DNA from: Planktothrix sp. FACHB-1365
GTDB taxonomy: Bacteria > Cyanobacteriota > Cyanobacteriia > Cyanobacteriales > Microcoleaceae
Direction: 5' to 3'
DNA length: 64,000 nucleotides
Assembly (NCBI RefSeq): GCF_014697575.1
Contig: NZ_JACJSC010000001.1
Span: forward strand, 682,001 to 746,000
The notes under the pieces were generated by a model. The model was not told the origin of the DNA. It worked only from the letters and a program-made list of their open reading frames with translations, and ran no database searches. Both the position numbers and the translations under genes were made by a program. How positions within the stretch are numbered: the first letter of the stretch is position 1; each line of letters opens with the position of its first letter. Positions 39,320-48,349 of the stretch are shown piece after piece.

Positions 39320-39373
39320 AGCAAATCATAGATTTTTCTTCAAATCTACTCCACACTGTTGATAAATTTCTGG
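39320..39373 (+). promoter_or_regulatory. Conserved promoter element, copy B
   Basis: The same fixed-spacing block as at 30933: AAATCATAGAT, 8 bases, AAATCTACTCCA, 3 bases, TGTTGATAA. It ends 28 bp before the GTG start of the HTH/TPR gene, and AAGGA at 39390 follows it. Its nearness to the start suggests an operator overlapping the promoter or leader. Confidence 0.7.
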
Positions 39374-39400
39374 GAATCTCAGCTAAACTAAGGAATAGAT

Positions 39401-40771
39401 GTGAACCTTTCTTGTTTTATGATTCAACAACCCAACAACCCACCACCAGAATTTCATGAGGTCTATCAGACTTGGCAAGTTGAGCGACTGTTGGCTGATC
39501 TGCTTCATGCTTATAACTGTATCAGAGAAAAAAAACTGAAAAAAATTTACCAAATTAAAGAATTAAGTCCAACTCTCCGAGATTATTTGTTACTGCTTTT
39601 AGCGGGTAAAAGTCCTATAGAAATTGCCAGTCAGTTTGGTAATAAACCTACTAAAACTCAAGCTGATACAGTCAGACATAGGCTTTCTCAAGAATTGTAT
39701 CCAGTGATCGCAAAACTTCTGCAACAACGGAGTATATCTTTTAAAAAAGTACAATCACAAAACATTCCTGATTTATTAGAAAAAGCGGGTTATAAAATTT
39801 TGCCAAAATCTAATCAGAGTGATTTGTTTTCCTGTGATTTCGGCTTAACATTACAAATAGCCGAAGCTGGACTCAAACAATATCTATTCATCTCTGAACA
39901 ATATCAAATTTTAGACTGGCCCAACCATTGTACTAAATTAGCTCAAAACTGGTCAGACTTAGAACTTTTTATCGAATGGTGTCAGGCTCCTGAACGTTAT
40001 CAATCGTTAAAAATTCTTCTACAAAATACTCAACAATATAGTTATATTTATGGTTCTTACCAAAAACGTTTAGAGCAAGTAGAAGGATTATTGAAAGTTG
40101 CTGACCTTAAAGATACAGCCACAATTACAGAAGCAATCTTAGAAAAATCATGGCTTTTAACTTTAATGAATAGTTGGAAAGAAGCGGATAAATTATATCA
40201 ACTAATTTCCTCTAATTCTGACCCAATTTTACAATTAAAACTCACAAAAAATCAAGCGGTTTGGCATCTTCAACAACAACAATATTCCCAAGCTTTAGAT
40301 TATTTACGGCAAGCTAGAATTATTTTAAAACATTGTCATCTTGACCCAGAACGAGCGCAACGATGGCAAATCATCCTTGACTACTATGAACCGCAAATCT
40401 ATTTTCACCTAGAACAATATTCTTTAGCTCAGTCCCTTTATCAAAAAGCTTGGGATAATGCCAAACAATTCGGATGGCAAAGAATTGCTGTTGCTTTTCA
40501 AAATTGGATGGCTCGGATTGCTTTAGCTAAAGGGGACTTCTATCAAGCTCGATATCGATTAGAACAGGGTTTACAGACATCATTACTATACGATGATTGT
40601 CAATTAAATGCCTGTTATAATTTATCTCTAGCTCGCCTAGAAAAAGTTGAAGGGAATTTTTCTAAATCTCGATATTGGGGTATGGAAGCTTTGAGCAAAT
40701 TTGAAAAATTGGGAATGGTTGATAAAATTATTCAAGCTCAAAGCCTCTTAAAATCCATGCAAACTGTTTAA
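39401..40771 (+). CDS. HTH-TPR regulator-like protein
   Basis: A 456-residue protein. The N-terminal ~110 residues (LSPTLRDYLLLLLAGKSPIE, TQADTVRHRLSQELYPVIAK) form a LuxR-like helix-turn-helix module used in cyanobacteria ahead of AAA, WD40 or TPR modules. Residues ~110-200 are a mixed domain. Residues ~205-450 are degenerate TPR-like helices (EAILEKSWLLTLMNSWKEAD, QQQYSQALDYLRQARII, YSLAQSLYQKAWDNAKQFG). The GTG start is chosen for AAGGA 8 bases upstream; an ATG at 39419 lacks a site. Possible DNA-binding sensor; divergent from the sigma factor and preceded by the shared element. Confidence 0.75.
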   Translation: MNLSCFMIQQPNNPPPEFHEVYQTWQVERLLADLLHAYNCIREKKLKKIYQIKELSPTLRDYLLLLLAGKSPIEIASQFGNKPTKTQADTVRHRLSQELYPVIAKLLQQRSISFKKVQSQNIPDLLEKAGYKILPKSNQSDLFSCDFGLTLQIAEAGLKQYLFISEQYQILDWPNHCTKLAQNWSDLELFIEWCQAPERYQSLKILLQNTQQYSYIYGSYQKRLEQVEGLLKVADLKDTATITEAILEKSWLLTLMNSWKEADKLYQLISSNSDPILQLKLTKNQAVWHLQQQQYSQALDYLRQARIILKHCHLDPERAQRWQIILDYYEPQIYFHLEQYSLAQSLYQKAWDNAKQFGWQRIAVAFQNWMARIALAKGDFYQARYRLEQGLQTSLLYDDCQLNACYNLSLARLEKVEGNFSKSRYWGMEALSKFEKLGMVDKIIQAQSLLKSMQTV

Positions 40772-40810
40772 AGAGTCAGATAAATTTAGAAATGATCCTG
40801 ACAGTTTCAG

Positions 40811-41302
40811 TTAGAGTATATGAGCCTCATTAGGATGAATACAATCGACTTTTGGTGTTTTTTGTGATTCTTGATCAGATTGATTTTCTGAATTAGCATT
40901 TGCTAAGATTTCTGATCCAAAATGTTGTCGCCATAACTCTAAGGTTTCTGACCAGGCGGTTTCCGTTTGTTTTTGGGCTTCAGGGGTTAAACTATAAGTT
41001 GGTACATGATGAATATACCGACCAAATAACATTTGACTATCCTGAATGTATTTAGGGGTATTGAGGATATGTTCATGCCAAATTAAATCGACTTCAGGAA
41101 GGGGAGGCACTATCGTTTTATTCGGATATAAATAGAGGAGAAATAAAAACATCTGATAAAAAGCGATCGCTCCCAAGGTTTTTTCTCGATTCCATTGATA
41201 TTTATAAATGACCCATTCCAGAAGAGGATTTAGGTCAACTTCTCTTAATTTTCCCCAAAAATCAACTTCTCTTTCAGTAATATTTTTGCGTAGATAGTTC
41301 AT
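40811..41302 (-). CDS. GRDP-like (glycine-rich domain-containing-like) protein
   Basis: A 163-residue soluble protein. The core PPLPEVDLIWHEHILNTPKY...FGRYIHHVPTYS matches the DUF1399/GRDP-like family: conserved D-x-x-W-H-x-H then H-H-x-P. The His cluster could bind a metal. The last ~40 residues are Gln/Asn/Ser rich and likely flexible. Function is unknown. Convergent with the HTH/TPR gene. Confidence 0.75.
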   Translation of the reverse strand: MNYLRKNITEREVDFWGKLREVDLNPLLEWVIYKYQWNREKTLGAIAFYQMFLFLLYLYPNKTIVPPLPEVDLIWHEHILNTPKYIQDSQMLFGRYIHHVPTYSLTPEAQKQTETAWSETLELWRQHFGSEILANANSENQSDQESQKTPKVDCIHPNEAHIL

Positions 41303-41558
41303 TTTTCATTCCTCCAATCTGTTTGTTAATAGATCGGGCAAAATTGAATATGGTGAATTGCCTTGATGATTAATTTACCAGAATTAATTTGAGAATCAAT
41401 AGGATTAAAAGACCGTAAAATATATCTGATTCAAAGGTGATTTAGTGACAATTTAATTTTAATTCAATCAACTCTTAATTAAATCTCTAATTTTTAAATT
41501 TCGTTTTAATGAATCAAGACACAATATAATTAATACAGAACAGTTGCAGGTTGATGAG

Positions 41559-44500
41559 ATGGCAATTTTACATGGAAGTTGGTGCATTACGCCGAGTCGG
41601 TCTTTCTTTCTGTGGGGAGAAACCTGGCGACGAGTTACGTCGGAGTCCCTGGCTTCAGCACCGATTCTTCCTTATCCCTTTGCGTTAAACAATACTGAAC
41701 TCTTGACTCAACCCCTGTTAAAAAATATTAAGTTATCCGATATTTCTCCCCATCTCCTCTCCCCAAAAATTCTAGCACTCCCAACGCATATTTCTGAAAC
41801 AGTTGGAGAAGTCACTCCAATTTATTCTACTGCAACAAATAGTCCTCAATCTCATCTCTATCCTTGGCAAATTAATGGAATTTCTCTTAATCCTAAACAA
41901 GCCTTTCAATTTTTACAATCTCTACCTTTAAGTACCGTAACAACATCAGAATCTAACTTAGGGGAAGATTTACGATTTTGGTCACATATTGCCCGTTGGA
42001 GTTTGGATTTATTGGCTAGATCTAAATTTTTACCCCAATTAATTCAACAATCTGATCAAACTATTATTGCACAATGGCAACCGCTTCTCGATAGTGCCAT
42101 TGACCAAGGGCGATTATTACGCTTTGCTAAACAAATGCCAACGGTTTGTCGAATGGTTCAGGAATTAACAGAAGATGATACTTTAGCCATTGATTTACCT
42201 TTATCTCCTCAAGATATTATCATTGATTTTTTAGGAACAATGATCGATGCACAGGTGAGAACTGTTGCTGAAGAAGTCGAAACAAAAGCCAGTGCTAATG
42301 CGGTTTTACTTCCTCCAACCCTGCAAGCTTGGTTACAAGGATTAGGGAAAGAAGAAAATAGAGTTCAGGGGGAATTAACAGAAATAGAATCCTTAGAAAC
42401 AGCCTTAAAAAATTGGACTTCTCCGCTACAATATTCTTTATCTGAACAAAATCTATTTTCAACGGCGTTTCAGTTACATCCTCCTACAGAAGATAATCCG
42501 AATTGGCAATTAGAATATTGTCTACAAGCGATTGATGATCCTGAATTTATTATCAATACTCATATTATTTGGAGTCATCCAGTTGAGTCCTTTCCCTATC
42601 GAGGGAGAACGATTAAACATCCCCAGGAAACGTTGTTAAAAGGCTTGGGTTTGGCTTCTAAATTATATCCAGTTATTGAATCCAGTTTACAACAAGCTCG
42701 TCCTGAAAGTTGTAGTTTAAATCCTTTACAAGCTTATGAATTTCTGAAAAGTTATGCTTGGCGTTTTACTGATAGTGGGTTAGGAGTTATTTTACCTCCG
42801 AGTTTAGCAAATCGAGACGGGTGGGCGAGTCGATTGGGATTAAGTATTAAAGCAGAAACGCCTAAATTAAAAACGAATGAACGGTTAGGATTAAAAAGTT
42901 TATTAAACTTTAAATGGCAATTATCCATTGGCGGACAAACGATGACAAAGGCGGAATTTGATCGCTTAGTTTCTAAAGAAAGTCCGTTAGTAGAAATTAA
43001 TGGAGAATGGGTTGAGTTACGACCCTCGGATATTAAAGCTGCAAAAACATTTTTTAGTCAACGCAAAGATGAAATGACTCTCTCCTTAGAAGATGCGTTA
43101 CGGTTATCAACGGGAGATACTCAAATGATTGAGAAATTACCTGTTGTTAACTTTGAAGCGGGAGGAAAATTACAGGAATTATTAAATACTTTAACCAATA
43201 ATCGAAGTTTAGAACCGATTCCGAACCCACAGAATTTTAAAGGAGAATTACGACCCTATCAAGCCAGGGGTGCAGGCTGGTTATCCTTCCTTGAACAATG
43301 GGGTTTAGGTGCGTGTTTAGCTGATGATATGGGATTAGGAAAAACGATAGAATTTATTGCTTTCTTACTTCATCTTAAAGAAAACAATAGTTTAGAAAAT
43401 CCGGTTTTATTAGTTTGTCCTACATCGGTTTTAGGGAATTGGGAACGGGAAGTTAAACGGTTTAGTCCGACTTTAAAAGTGATGATTCATCATGGCGATA
43501 AACGCACAAAAGGTAAAAATTTTGCTAAAATAATTCAAGATAAAAATTTAGTCATTACCAGCTATCCCCTAACCTTTAGAGATGAAAAGGAATTGCAGGG
43601 AGTAACTTGGCAAGGACTGGTATTAGATGAAGCCCAAAATATTAAAAATCCCGATGCAAAACAATCCAAAACCGTTAGAAACATCAACGCATCTTTTAAA
43701 ATAGCCTTAACAGGAACTCCCGTAGAAAATCGCTTATCAGAATTGTGGTCAATTATGGATTTTTTAAATCCAGGGTATTTAGGACAACGCACATTTTTTC
43801 AACGACGGTTTGCAATTCCCATTGAAAAATATGGAGATACGGACTCGTTAAAAATATTGCGATCGCTAGTTCAACCTTTTATTTTACGTCGGTTAAAAAC
43901 AGATAAAGATATTATTCAAGATTTACCCGATAAACAGGAAAATACAGTATTTTGTCTATTAACAACTGAACAAGCAACCCTATATCAAAAAATTGTTGAT
44001 GAATCTTTAGAAAAAATTGATGATGCGGAAGGGATTCAACGTCGAGGAATGATTCTAGCATTATTAGTGAGGTTGAAACAAGTTTGTAATCATCCCGTTT
44101 TAATCGAAGCTAAAGTTAAAAATAGTAGAAAATCAGAAAAACAAGATTTAATTAAAACCCAATATTCAGGAAAATTACAACGGTTGACAGAAATGCTAGA
44201 AGAGGTTTTAGCAGAAGGCGATCGCGCTTTAATTTTTACTCAATTTGCAGAATGGGGAAAATTGTTACAACCCTATTTAGAACATCATTTTCACCGAGAA
44301 ATATTATTTTTGTATGGGAGTACCTCAAAAAATAAACGGGAAGAAATGATTGATCGGTTTCAAAATGATCCGCAAGCTCCACCGATTATGATATTATCAT
44401 TAAAAGCCGGAGGAGTGGGTTTAAATTTAACCCGTGCGAATCATGTTTTTCATTTTGACCGATGGTGGAACCCCGCCGTTGAAAATCAAGCTACGGATCG

Positions 44501-44720
44501 AGTTTTTAGAATTGGTCAAACTCGGAATGTACAAGTGCATAAATTTGTTTGTACGGGAACATTAGAAGAAAAAATTCATGATTTAATTGAAAGTAAAAAA
44601 GCCTTAGCAGAACAAGTAGTAAGTGCGGGAGAAGATTGGTTAACGGCTTTAGATACCGATCAACTCAGAACTCTATTAATATTAGATCGAAACTCAATTA
44701 TTGAGGAGGAAGAGGAATAG
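41559..44720 (+). CDS. SNF2-family helicase (RapA/HepA-like)
   Basis: A 1053-residue SWI2/SNF2 ATPase. The N-terminal ~500 residues are the bacterial SNF2-associated domain (IIWSHPVESFPYRGRTIKHP; LLNFKWQLSIGGQTMTKAEF). Helicase motifs: I DDMGLGKTIEF, Ia LLVCPTSVLGNW, II LDEAQNIKNP, III ALTGTPVENR, V LSLKAGGVGLNLTRA, VI QATDRVFRIGQTRNV. It should move on double-stranded DNA, perhaps remodelling protein-DNA complexes. The ATG at 41559 is preferred over the TTG at 41544. The SWIM-finger partner follows 41 bp later. Confidence 0.95.
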   Translation: MAILHGSWCITPSRSFFLWGETWRRVTSESLASAPILPYPFALNNTELLTQPLLKNIKLSDISPHLLSPKILALPTHISETVGEVTPIYSTATNSPQSHLYPWQINGISLNPKQAFQFLQSLPLSTVTTSESNLGEDLRFWSHIARWSLDLLARSKFLPQLIQQSDQTIIAQWQPLLDSAIDQGRLLRFAKQMPTVCRMVQELTEDDTLAIDLPLSPQDIIIDFLGTMIDAQVRTVAEEVETKASANAVLLPPTLQAWLQGLGKEENRVQGELTEIESLETALKNWTSPLQYSLSEQNLFSTAFQLHPPTEDNPNWQLEYCLQAIDDPEFIINTHIIWSHPVESFPYRGRTIKHPQETLLKGLGLASKLYPVIESSLQQARPESCSLNPLQAYEFLKSYAWRFTDSGLGVILPPSLANRDGWASRLGLSIKAETPKLKTNERLGLKSLLNFKWQLSIGGQTMTKAEFDRLVSKESPLVEINGEWVELRPSDIKAAKTFFSQRKDEMTLSLEDALRLSTGDTQMIEKLPVVNFEAGGKLQELLNTLTNNRSLEPIPNPQNFKGELRPYQARGAGWLSFLEQWGLGACLADDMGLGKTIEFIAFLLHLKENNSLENPVLLVCPTSVLGNWEREVKRFSPTLKVMIHHGDKRTKGKNFAKIIQDKNLVITSYPLTFRDEKELQGVTWQGLVLDEAQNIKNPDAKQSKTVRNINASFKIALTGTPVENRLSELWSIMDFLNPGYLGQRTFFQRRFAIPIEKYGDTDSLKILRSLVQPFILRRLKTDKDIIQDLPDKQENTVFCLLTTEQATLYQKIVDESLEKIDDAEGIQRRGMILALLVRLKQVCNHPVLIEAKVKNSRKSEKQDLIKTQYSGKLQRLTEMLEEVLAEGDRALIFTQFAEWGKLLQPYLEHHFHREILFLYGSTSKNKREEMIDRFQNDPQAPPIMILSLKAGGVGLNLTRANHVFHFDRWWNPAVENQATDRVFRIGQTRNVQVHKFVCTGTLEEKIHDLIESKKALAEQVVSAGEDWLTALDTDQLRTLLILDRNSIIEEEEE

Positions 44721-44761
44721 TTTTAAAGTTCAAAAAAATTGTTAATAAAAGGAGTAATTTT

Positions 44762-45607
44762 ATGGTAGACTATACAATAGATGCGAACAAAGAATGGTGG
44801 TCACAACAATGGTTAGATTTATTAGATAAATATCGGTTTAAAAAACGCTTAGAACGAGCGAGAAATTATGCCAGACAAGGAAATGTTTTAAACATTGACT
44901 TTAAAGATCAAAAGGTTTTAGCCCAGGTTCAGGGAACTCAACCCGAACCTTATACGGTTTCCTTGTGGTTAGATGTATTTAGTGATGAAGAATGGGATTA
45001 TATTATTGAAACTTTATCCCAACGGGCAATTTTTAGCGCTAAATTATTAGCCGGAGAAATGCCACAGGATATTGAGGATGTATTTGCTGCTAATGGGTTA
45101 AGATTATTTCCCTTTTCCTTAGATAATGTTCATTCTGAATGTAGTTGTCCTGACAAAGCCAACCCCTGTAAACATATTGGTGCAGTTTATTATATGTTAG
45201 GCGATCGCTTTAGTGAAGATCCGTTTGTTTTATTTCAACTTCGGGGAAGAACCCAAGAACAAATTATTAAAACATTACGTCAACTCCGGGGTCAAAGTGA
45301 AGAAGATATTAACGTTTCTACCAGAGAAACAACAGCGATAAAATTGAACCCCCATGCTCCTAAACTCAATCAATTCTGGAATTACTCTGAACAACTAGAC
45401 CCCGCTTTAGTCGTGATTACACCGCCTCCTGGCAGTGAAACTGTACTGGATGTTTTAGGTACAATTCCATTAGCCCCCCTTGCTGTAAATTCTAATAATC
45501 GTTCTGCTTCATCCACTACTGATATTGTAATGCAATATTTAGAAACAGTCTATAAAAATGTTAGCCAACAAGCGGTTTTAATTGCACTTAATCGGGAAGA
45601 AATCTAA
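44762..45607 (+). CDS. SWIM zinc-finger protein, partner of the SNF2 helicase
   Basis: A 281-residue protein with a central SWIM motif CSCPDKANPCKHIGAVYYML (Cys-x-Cys-x6-Cys-x-His type, residues ~126-145), which binds zinc and mediates DNA or protein contacts. N-terminal region: WWSQQWLDLLDKYRFKKRLERAR then a beta-rich segment. Bacterial SNF2 genes commonly sit next to such a gene, and AAAGGAG at 44748-44754 supports the ATG. The pair is likely one operon. Related proteins have been linked to chromosome maintenance; the exact role is unknown. Confidence 0.92.
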   Translation: MVDYTIDANKEWWSQQWLDLLDKYRFKKRLERARNYARQGNVLNIDFKDQKVLAQVQGTQPEPYTVSLWLDVFSDEEWDYIIETLSQRAIFSAKLLAGEMPQDIEDVFAANGLRLFPFSLDNVHSECSCPDKANPCKHIGAVYYMLGDRFSEDPFVLFQLRGRTQEQIIKTLRQLRGQSEEDINVSTRETTAIKLNPHAPKLNQFWNYSEQLDPALVVITPPPGSETVLDVLGTIPLAPLAVNSNNRSASSTTDIVMQYLETVYKNVSQQAVLIALNREEI

Positions 45608-45672
45608 GTAAGTTTGACGAAGCTAAAAAATAGGTAAGCCTTTTCTTAGCCCGTCAAACTCCGGTTTTATGA

Positions 45673-46725
45673 TTATTTCCAGCCAGCCCGATCCATAATT
45701 TGAATCGCCTGGGCATTAAATTTCCCATAGGCTGCAACATTCATCGGATCACTCTTAAACGTGCCATAACTCGCTAAAACTGGAGAGACAGGAACACCCG
45801 CAACGGCTGGGTATTCAAAAGCACTTTGAGCAAAAATCTTTTGAGCTTCTGGACTTGCTAAATACTCTAAAAATTTAATCGCTCCCGCTTTATTTTTAGC
45901 CGTTTTTATCACCCCTGCACCACTAATATTCGTATGGGTTCCCTGAGCTCGTTGGTTCGGAAAAAATAACCCAACTTTACTGGCAATTGCTTTATCTTCC
46001 GGTTTTTGAGACCCTGCTAAACGGGCTAAATAATAGGTATTTGCTAAAGTTAACTGCCCCACACCTGAAGCGACCGCTTTAATTTGAGAAACATCATTTC
46101 CTTCCGGTGGTCTGGCAAAATTAGCTACAAATCCTTGCACCCATTTTTCTGCATTGGTAGTTCCACTTTGCCCAACCATTGAAGCCACTAAGGATTGATT
46201 ATAGATATTATTAGAAGAACGAACGACTACTTTTCCTTTCCATTTAGGATTTGCTAAATCTTCATAGGTAGACAATTGAGCCGGATTGACTTTAGCTTTA
46301 TTATAAACAATGACTCTCGCCCGTTTAGAAAATCCAAACCAATTACCATTAGGTTCTCTTAAATTAGCTGGAATGGCTTGATTTAAAGTCCCAGAAGAAA
46401 TAGGTTGAAAAATCCCCTGTTGTTGCGCTCTCCAAAGGTTTCCAGCATCAACAGTAATTAAAATATCTGCCGGACTATTGGCTCCTTCACTTTTGATTCG
46501 TTCGACTAATTCCTCCGCTTTTCCTTCAACAATATTGACTTTAATCCCCGTTTTGTTTGTAAAGCTTTGATAAAGCTGATTGTCACTATCGTAATGACGA
46601 GCCGAGTAAACATTCAGAACTTGGGGATTAGCTTGACTGCGCTGCATCGGGGTAAGTCCTCCAACCGCAACGACGGCCAAGGCTGTTCCAACGGTGAGGA
46701 ACCCACGTCTAGTGATATTTTTCAT
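45673..46725 (-). CDS. futA: Ferric-iron ABC transporter substrate-binding protein
   Basis: A 350-residue periplasmic Fe(III)-binding protein. A twin-arginine signal (ITRRGFLTVGTALAVVAVGG) ends near residue 32. The iron-ligand set known from FutA/IdiA is visible: H44 and Y45 in SARHYDSD, Y175 in NNIYNQ and the Y231-Y232 pair in NTYYLAR. Downstream permease and ATPase genes are not in the window. The promoter at 46772-46800 is overlapped by a Fur-like dyad, so iron repression is probable. It may supply the FutBC transporter or protect photosystem II as IdiA does. Confidence 0.93.
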   Translation of the reverse strand: MKNITRRGFLTVGTALAVVAVGGLTPMQRSQANPQVLNVYSARHYDSDNQLYQSFTNKTGIKVNIVEGKAEELVERIKSEGANSPADILITVDAGNLWRAQQQGIFQPISSGTLNQAIPANLREPNGNWFGFSKRARVIVYNKAKVNPAQLSTYEDLANPKWKGKVVVRSSNNIYNQSLVASMVGQSGTTNAEKWVQGFVANFARPPEGNDVSQIKAVASGVGQLTLANTYYLARLAGSQKPEDKAIASKVGLFFPNQRAQGTHTNISGAGVIKTAKNKAGAIKFLEYLASPEAQKIFAQSAFEYPAVAGVPVSPVLASYGTFKSDPMNVAAYGKFNAQAIQIMDRAGWK

Positions 46726-46771
46726 GGATCTGGAAAGGGTCTGCTTTAATGCAATAGTTTTTCAAGAAGAT

Positions 46772-46800
46772 AGTATAGCATTAATGCTAGTTATTCTCAA
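46772..46800 (-). promoter_or_regulatory. futA promoter (-35 TTGAGA, 17 bp, -10 TATACT)
   Basis: On the minus strand TTGAGA (46800-46795) and TATACT (46777-46772) are exactly 17 bp apart, ~47 bp before the start codon. TAGCATTAATGCTA, a perfect 14-bp palindrome (46776-46789), fills most of the spacer. Confidence 0.7.
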
Positions 46801-46803
46801 TAA
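46791..46803. promoter_or_regulatory. Putative Fur box on the futA -35
   Basis: TTATTCTCAATAA, a dyad TTATT-CTC-AATAA, covers the -35 hexamer. It resembles AT-rich cyanobacterial iron boxes. The gene's iron role fits, but the match to a consensus cannot be scored here. Confidence 0.45.
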
Positions 46804-47101
46804 TTGTTTTTTGAAAACAACTATGGTAATATAAGCAATTTTTTAACCCAAGAAGGGATAACCCCTGAATGGAATGGCAAATCACGACTTGCGGAAGAGC
46901 AGCAGTGACTGAACTCTTTGGGTAAAGCTCGTTAAAATAAATGATGTAAGTTCCTAATATTCTGGTTTCAGGTATAGAAACCTATTGCTAATAATCATCA
47001 AATATGACAAAGCAAAAATATCCCCAGTGTATAACCTACAGTTCGGTGTTCGGTGTTCCCGCTTATAGAATGTTTACGAACAACCACAACAACTGACATC
47101 T
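46804..47101. other. Intergenic region between futA and YraN
   Basis: About 300 bp without an open frame of note. It includes a duplicated GTTCGGTGTTCGGTGTT near 47041-47056 and shows no strong hairpin. Confidence 0.35.
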
Positions 47102-47560
47102 ATGTCTAAAACGATTGGTTCTTTAGGGGAAGAATTGGTTGGCTATTGGTTAGAAAGCCAAGGTTGGCAAATTTTGCATCATCAATGGTATTGTCGATTT
47201 GGAGAAATTGATTTAATTGCGTTGTATCGGGGACAGGGGACTGTTCCCATGTTGAGTTTTGTTGAAGTTAAAACCCGTAGTCAACGGAATTGGGATCAGG
47301 GGGGACTTTTAGCCATTACTCCGGGTAAACAAGCCAAATTGATTCAAGCGGCGGAATTATTTTTAAGCGATCGCCCGGATTTAAGCGAATATCCTTGTCG
47401 GTTTGATGTGGCTTTAGTGCGTTGCGATCGCTCTCCGACCCAAACCCCTATCTGTGAAGATATCCCCCCTTTTCCTGATAGCATAAAAGTCGGTCAACCT
47501 TTTTTCCTCAACGGCTACCGACTTTTATTACAAGATTATATTGAATCTGCCTTTAACTAA
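47102..47560 (+). CDS. YraN family protein (UPF0102)
   Basis: A 152-residue PD-(D/E)xK nuclease-fold protein. Family motifs: IGSLGEELVGYWLESQGWQI, RFGEIDLIALYRG with the catalytic-type Glu/Asp, and LSFVEVKTRSQ (E-x-K). The C-terminal ~45 residues are longer than in most members (FPDSIKVGQPFFLNGYRLLL). The function of the family is not settled; a nuclease role is suggested by the fold. Convergent with the next gene, 12 bp between stops. Confidence 0.92.
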   Translation: MSKTIGSLGEELVGYWLESQGWQILHHQWYCRFGEIDLIALYRGQGTVPMLSFVEVKTRSQRNWDQGGLLAITPGKQAKLIQAAELFLSDRPDLSEYPCRFDVALVRCDRSPTQTPICEDIPPFPDSIKVGQPFFLNGYRLLLQDYIESAFN

Positions 47561-47572
47561 ATCTTGTTAACC

Positions 47573-47962
47573 TCAAGCTAATGCTTCAGGACAATACCCT
47601 AACCCTCTAACAAATTGGGTTTTAAAAGATTCAACATCTTCACGGTTAGGAATACCATGAGACACCACAGCAACTTGGTAGCGACGCATGACACTGAGAG
47701 GGGATTGACCCGTTTCTAAGCCCCAAAGGGCCATTAAAATCCGCATATCGGGTTCGTAGGGAACACCCAATTCGTGCATAAAAGCTCTAAAGTCCCCGTG
47801 TTCTTGTGGTGTCAGATATTGACGCATTTTAATTTTGATAATCCAGCCATCTATTTGGTGAATCACCGTAATAAACTGAACGGGGAGGGAGTGATTTGAG
47901 CCTAAAAAGTCTATGACTCTCAGCGTAAGGCTTGTATTGGCAAGGTAGTAAAGGTATTCCAT
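47573..47962 (-). CDS. Conserved-looking hypothetical protein (129 aa)
   Basis: A soluble 129-residue protein with GGAG eight bases ahead of the ATG. Notable stretches are VIHQIDGWIIKIKMRQYLTP and GVPYEPDMRILMALWGLETG. No signal peptide, membrane helix or recognisable domain. Codon use resembles the surrounding genes. I do not recognise the family and assign no function. Confidence 0.65.
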   Translation of the reverse strand: MEYLYYLANTSLTLRVIDFLGSNHSLPVQFITVIHQIDGWIIKIKMRQYLTPQEHGDFRAFMHELGVPYEPDMRILMALWGLETGQSPLSVMRRYQVAVVSHGIPNREDVESFKTQFVRGLGYCPEALA

Positions 47963-48349
47963 CGGTCATCTCCTGCATGATTGTCCCGCCTGTTTGTTGC
48001 TTAACTCCAGCCCGGAACCCTGCAACAAAGAGTAATAGGGGCGGTGTTTTTGATTCTGCTGTAAGGCCCGTTGATCCCAATCTGAGGTCAAAACAAAGCC
48101 AAAAACAATGCGACCTTTCCGTCGGTAGGCAGCATAACCCTATATTTATATAATGCCAAGATTAACGATGATAAGATAGGGGAAAAGCACCCGATTTGGG
48201 ATGGGGGATTCTACCCAAATCTAAATCCAGCAATTCCAAGGGATCACACAGTAGCCTATTAAGATCGATAGGGGGATCTCTAAAGATTAGTCAGCCGCTC
48301 ATCGGATGACCGAGTATAGTAATTTATTGGTGAAGGACAATTCAAGAGA
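47963..48349. other. Intergenic region before queA
   Basis: 387 bp. Overlapping open frames on both strands near 47829-48153 look like chance. TATATTTATATAATG at 48141-48155 is a possible -10 region for queA. No hairpin or repeat family of the window occurs here. Confidence 0.4.

Noticed and set aside
47829-48153. Two overlapping frames on opposite strands before queA
   Set aside because: Neither has a start signal or recognisable sequence, and they overlap each other and the gene at 47573.
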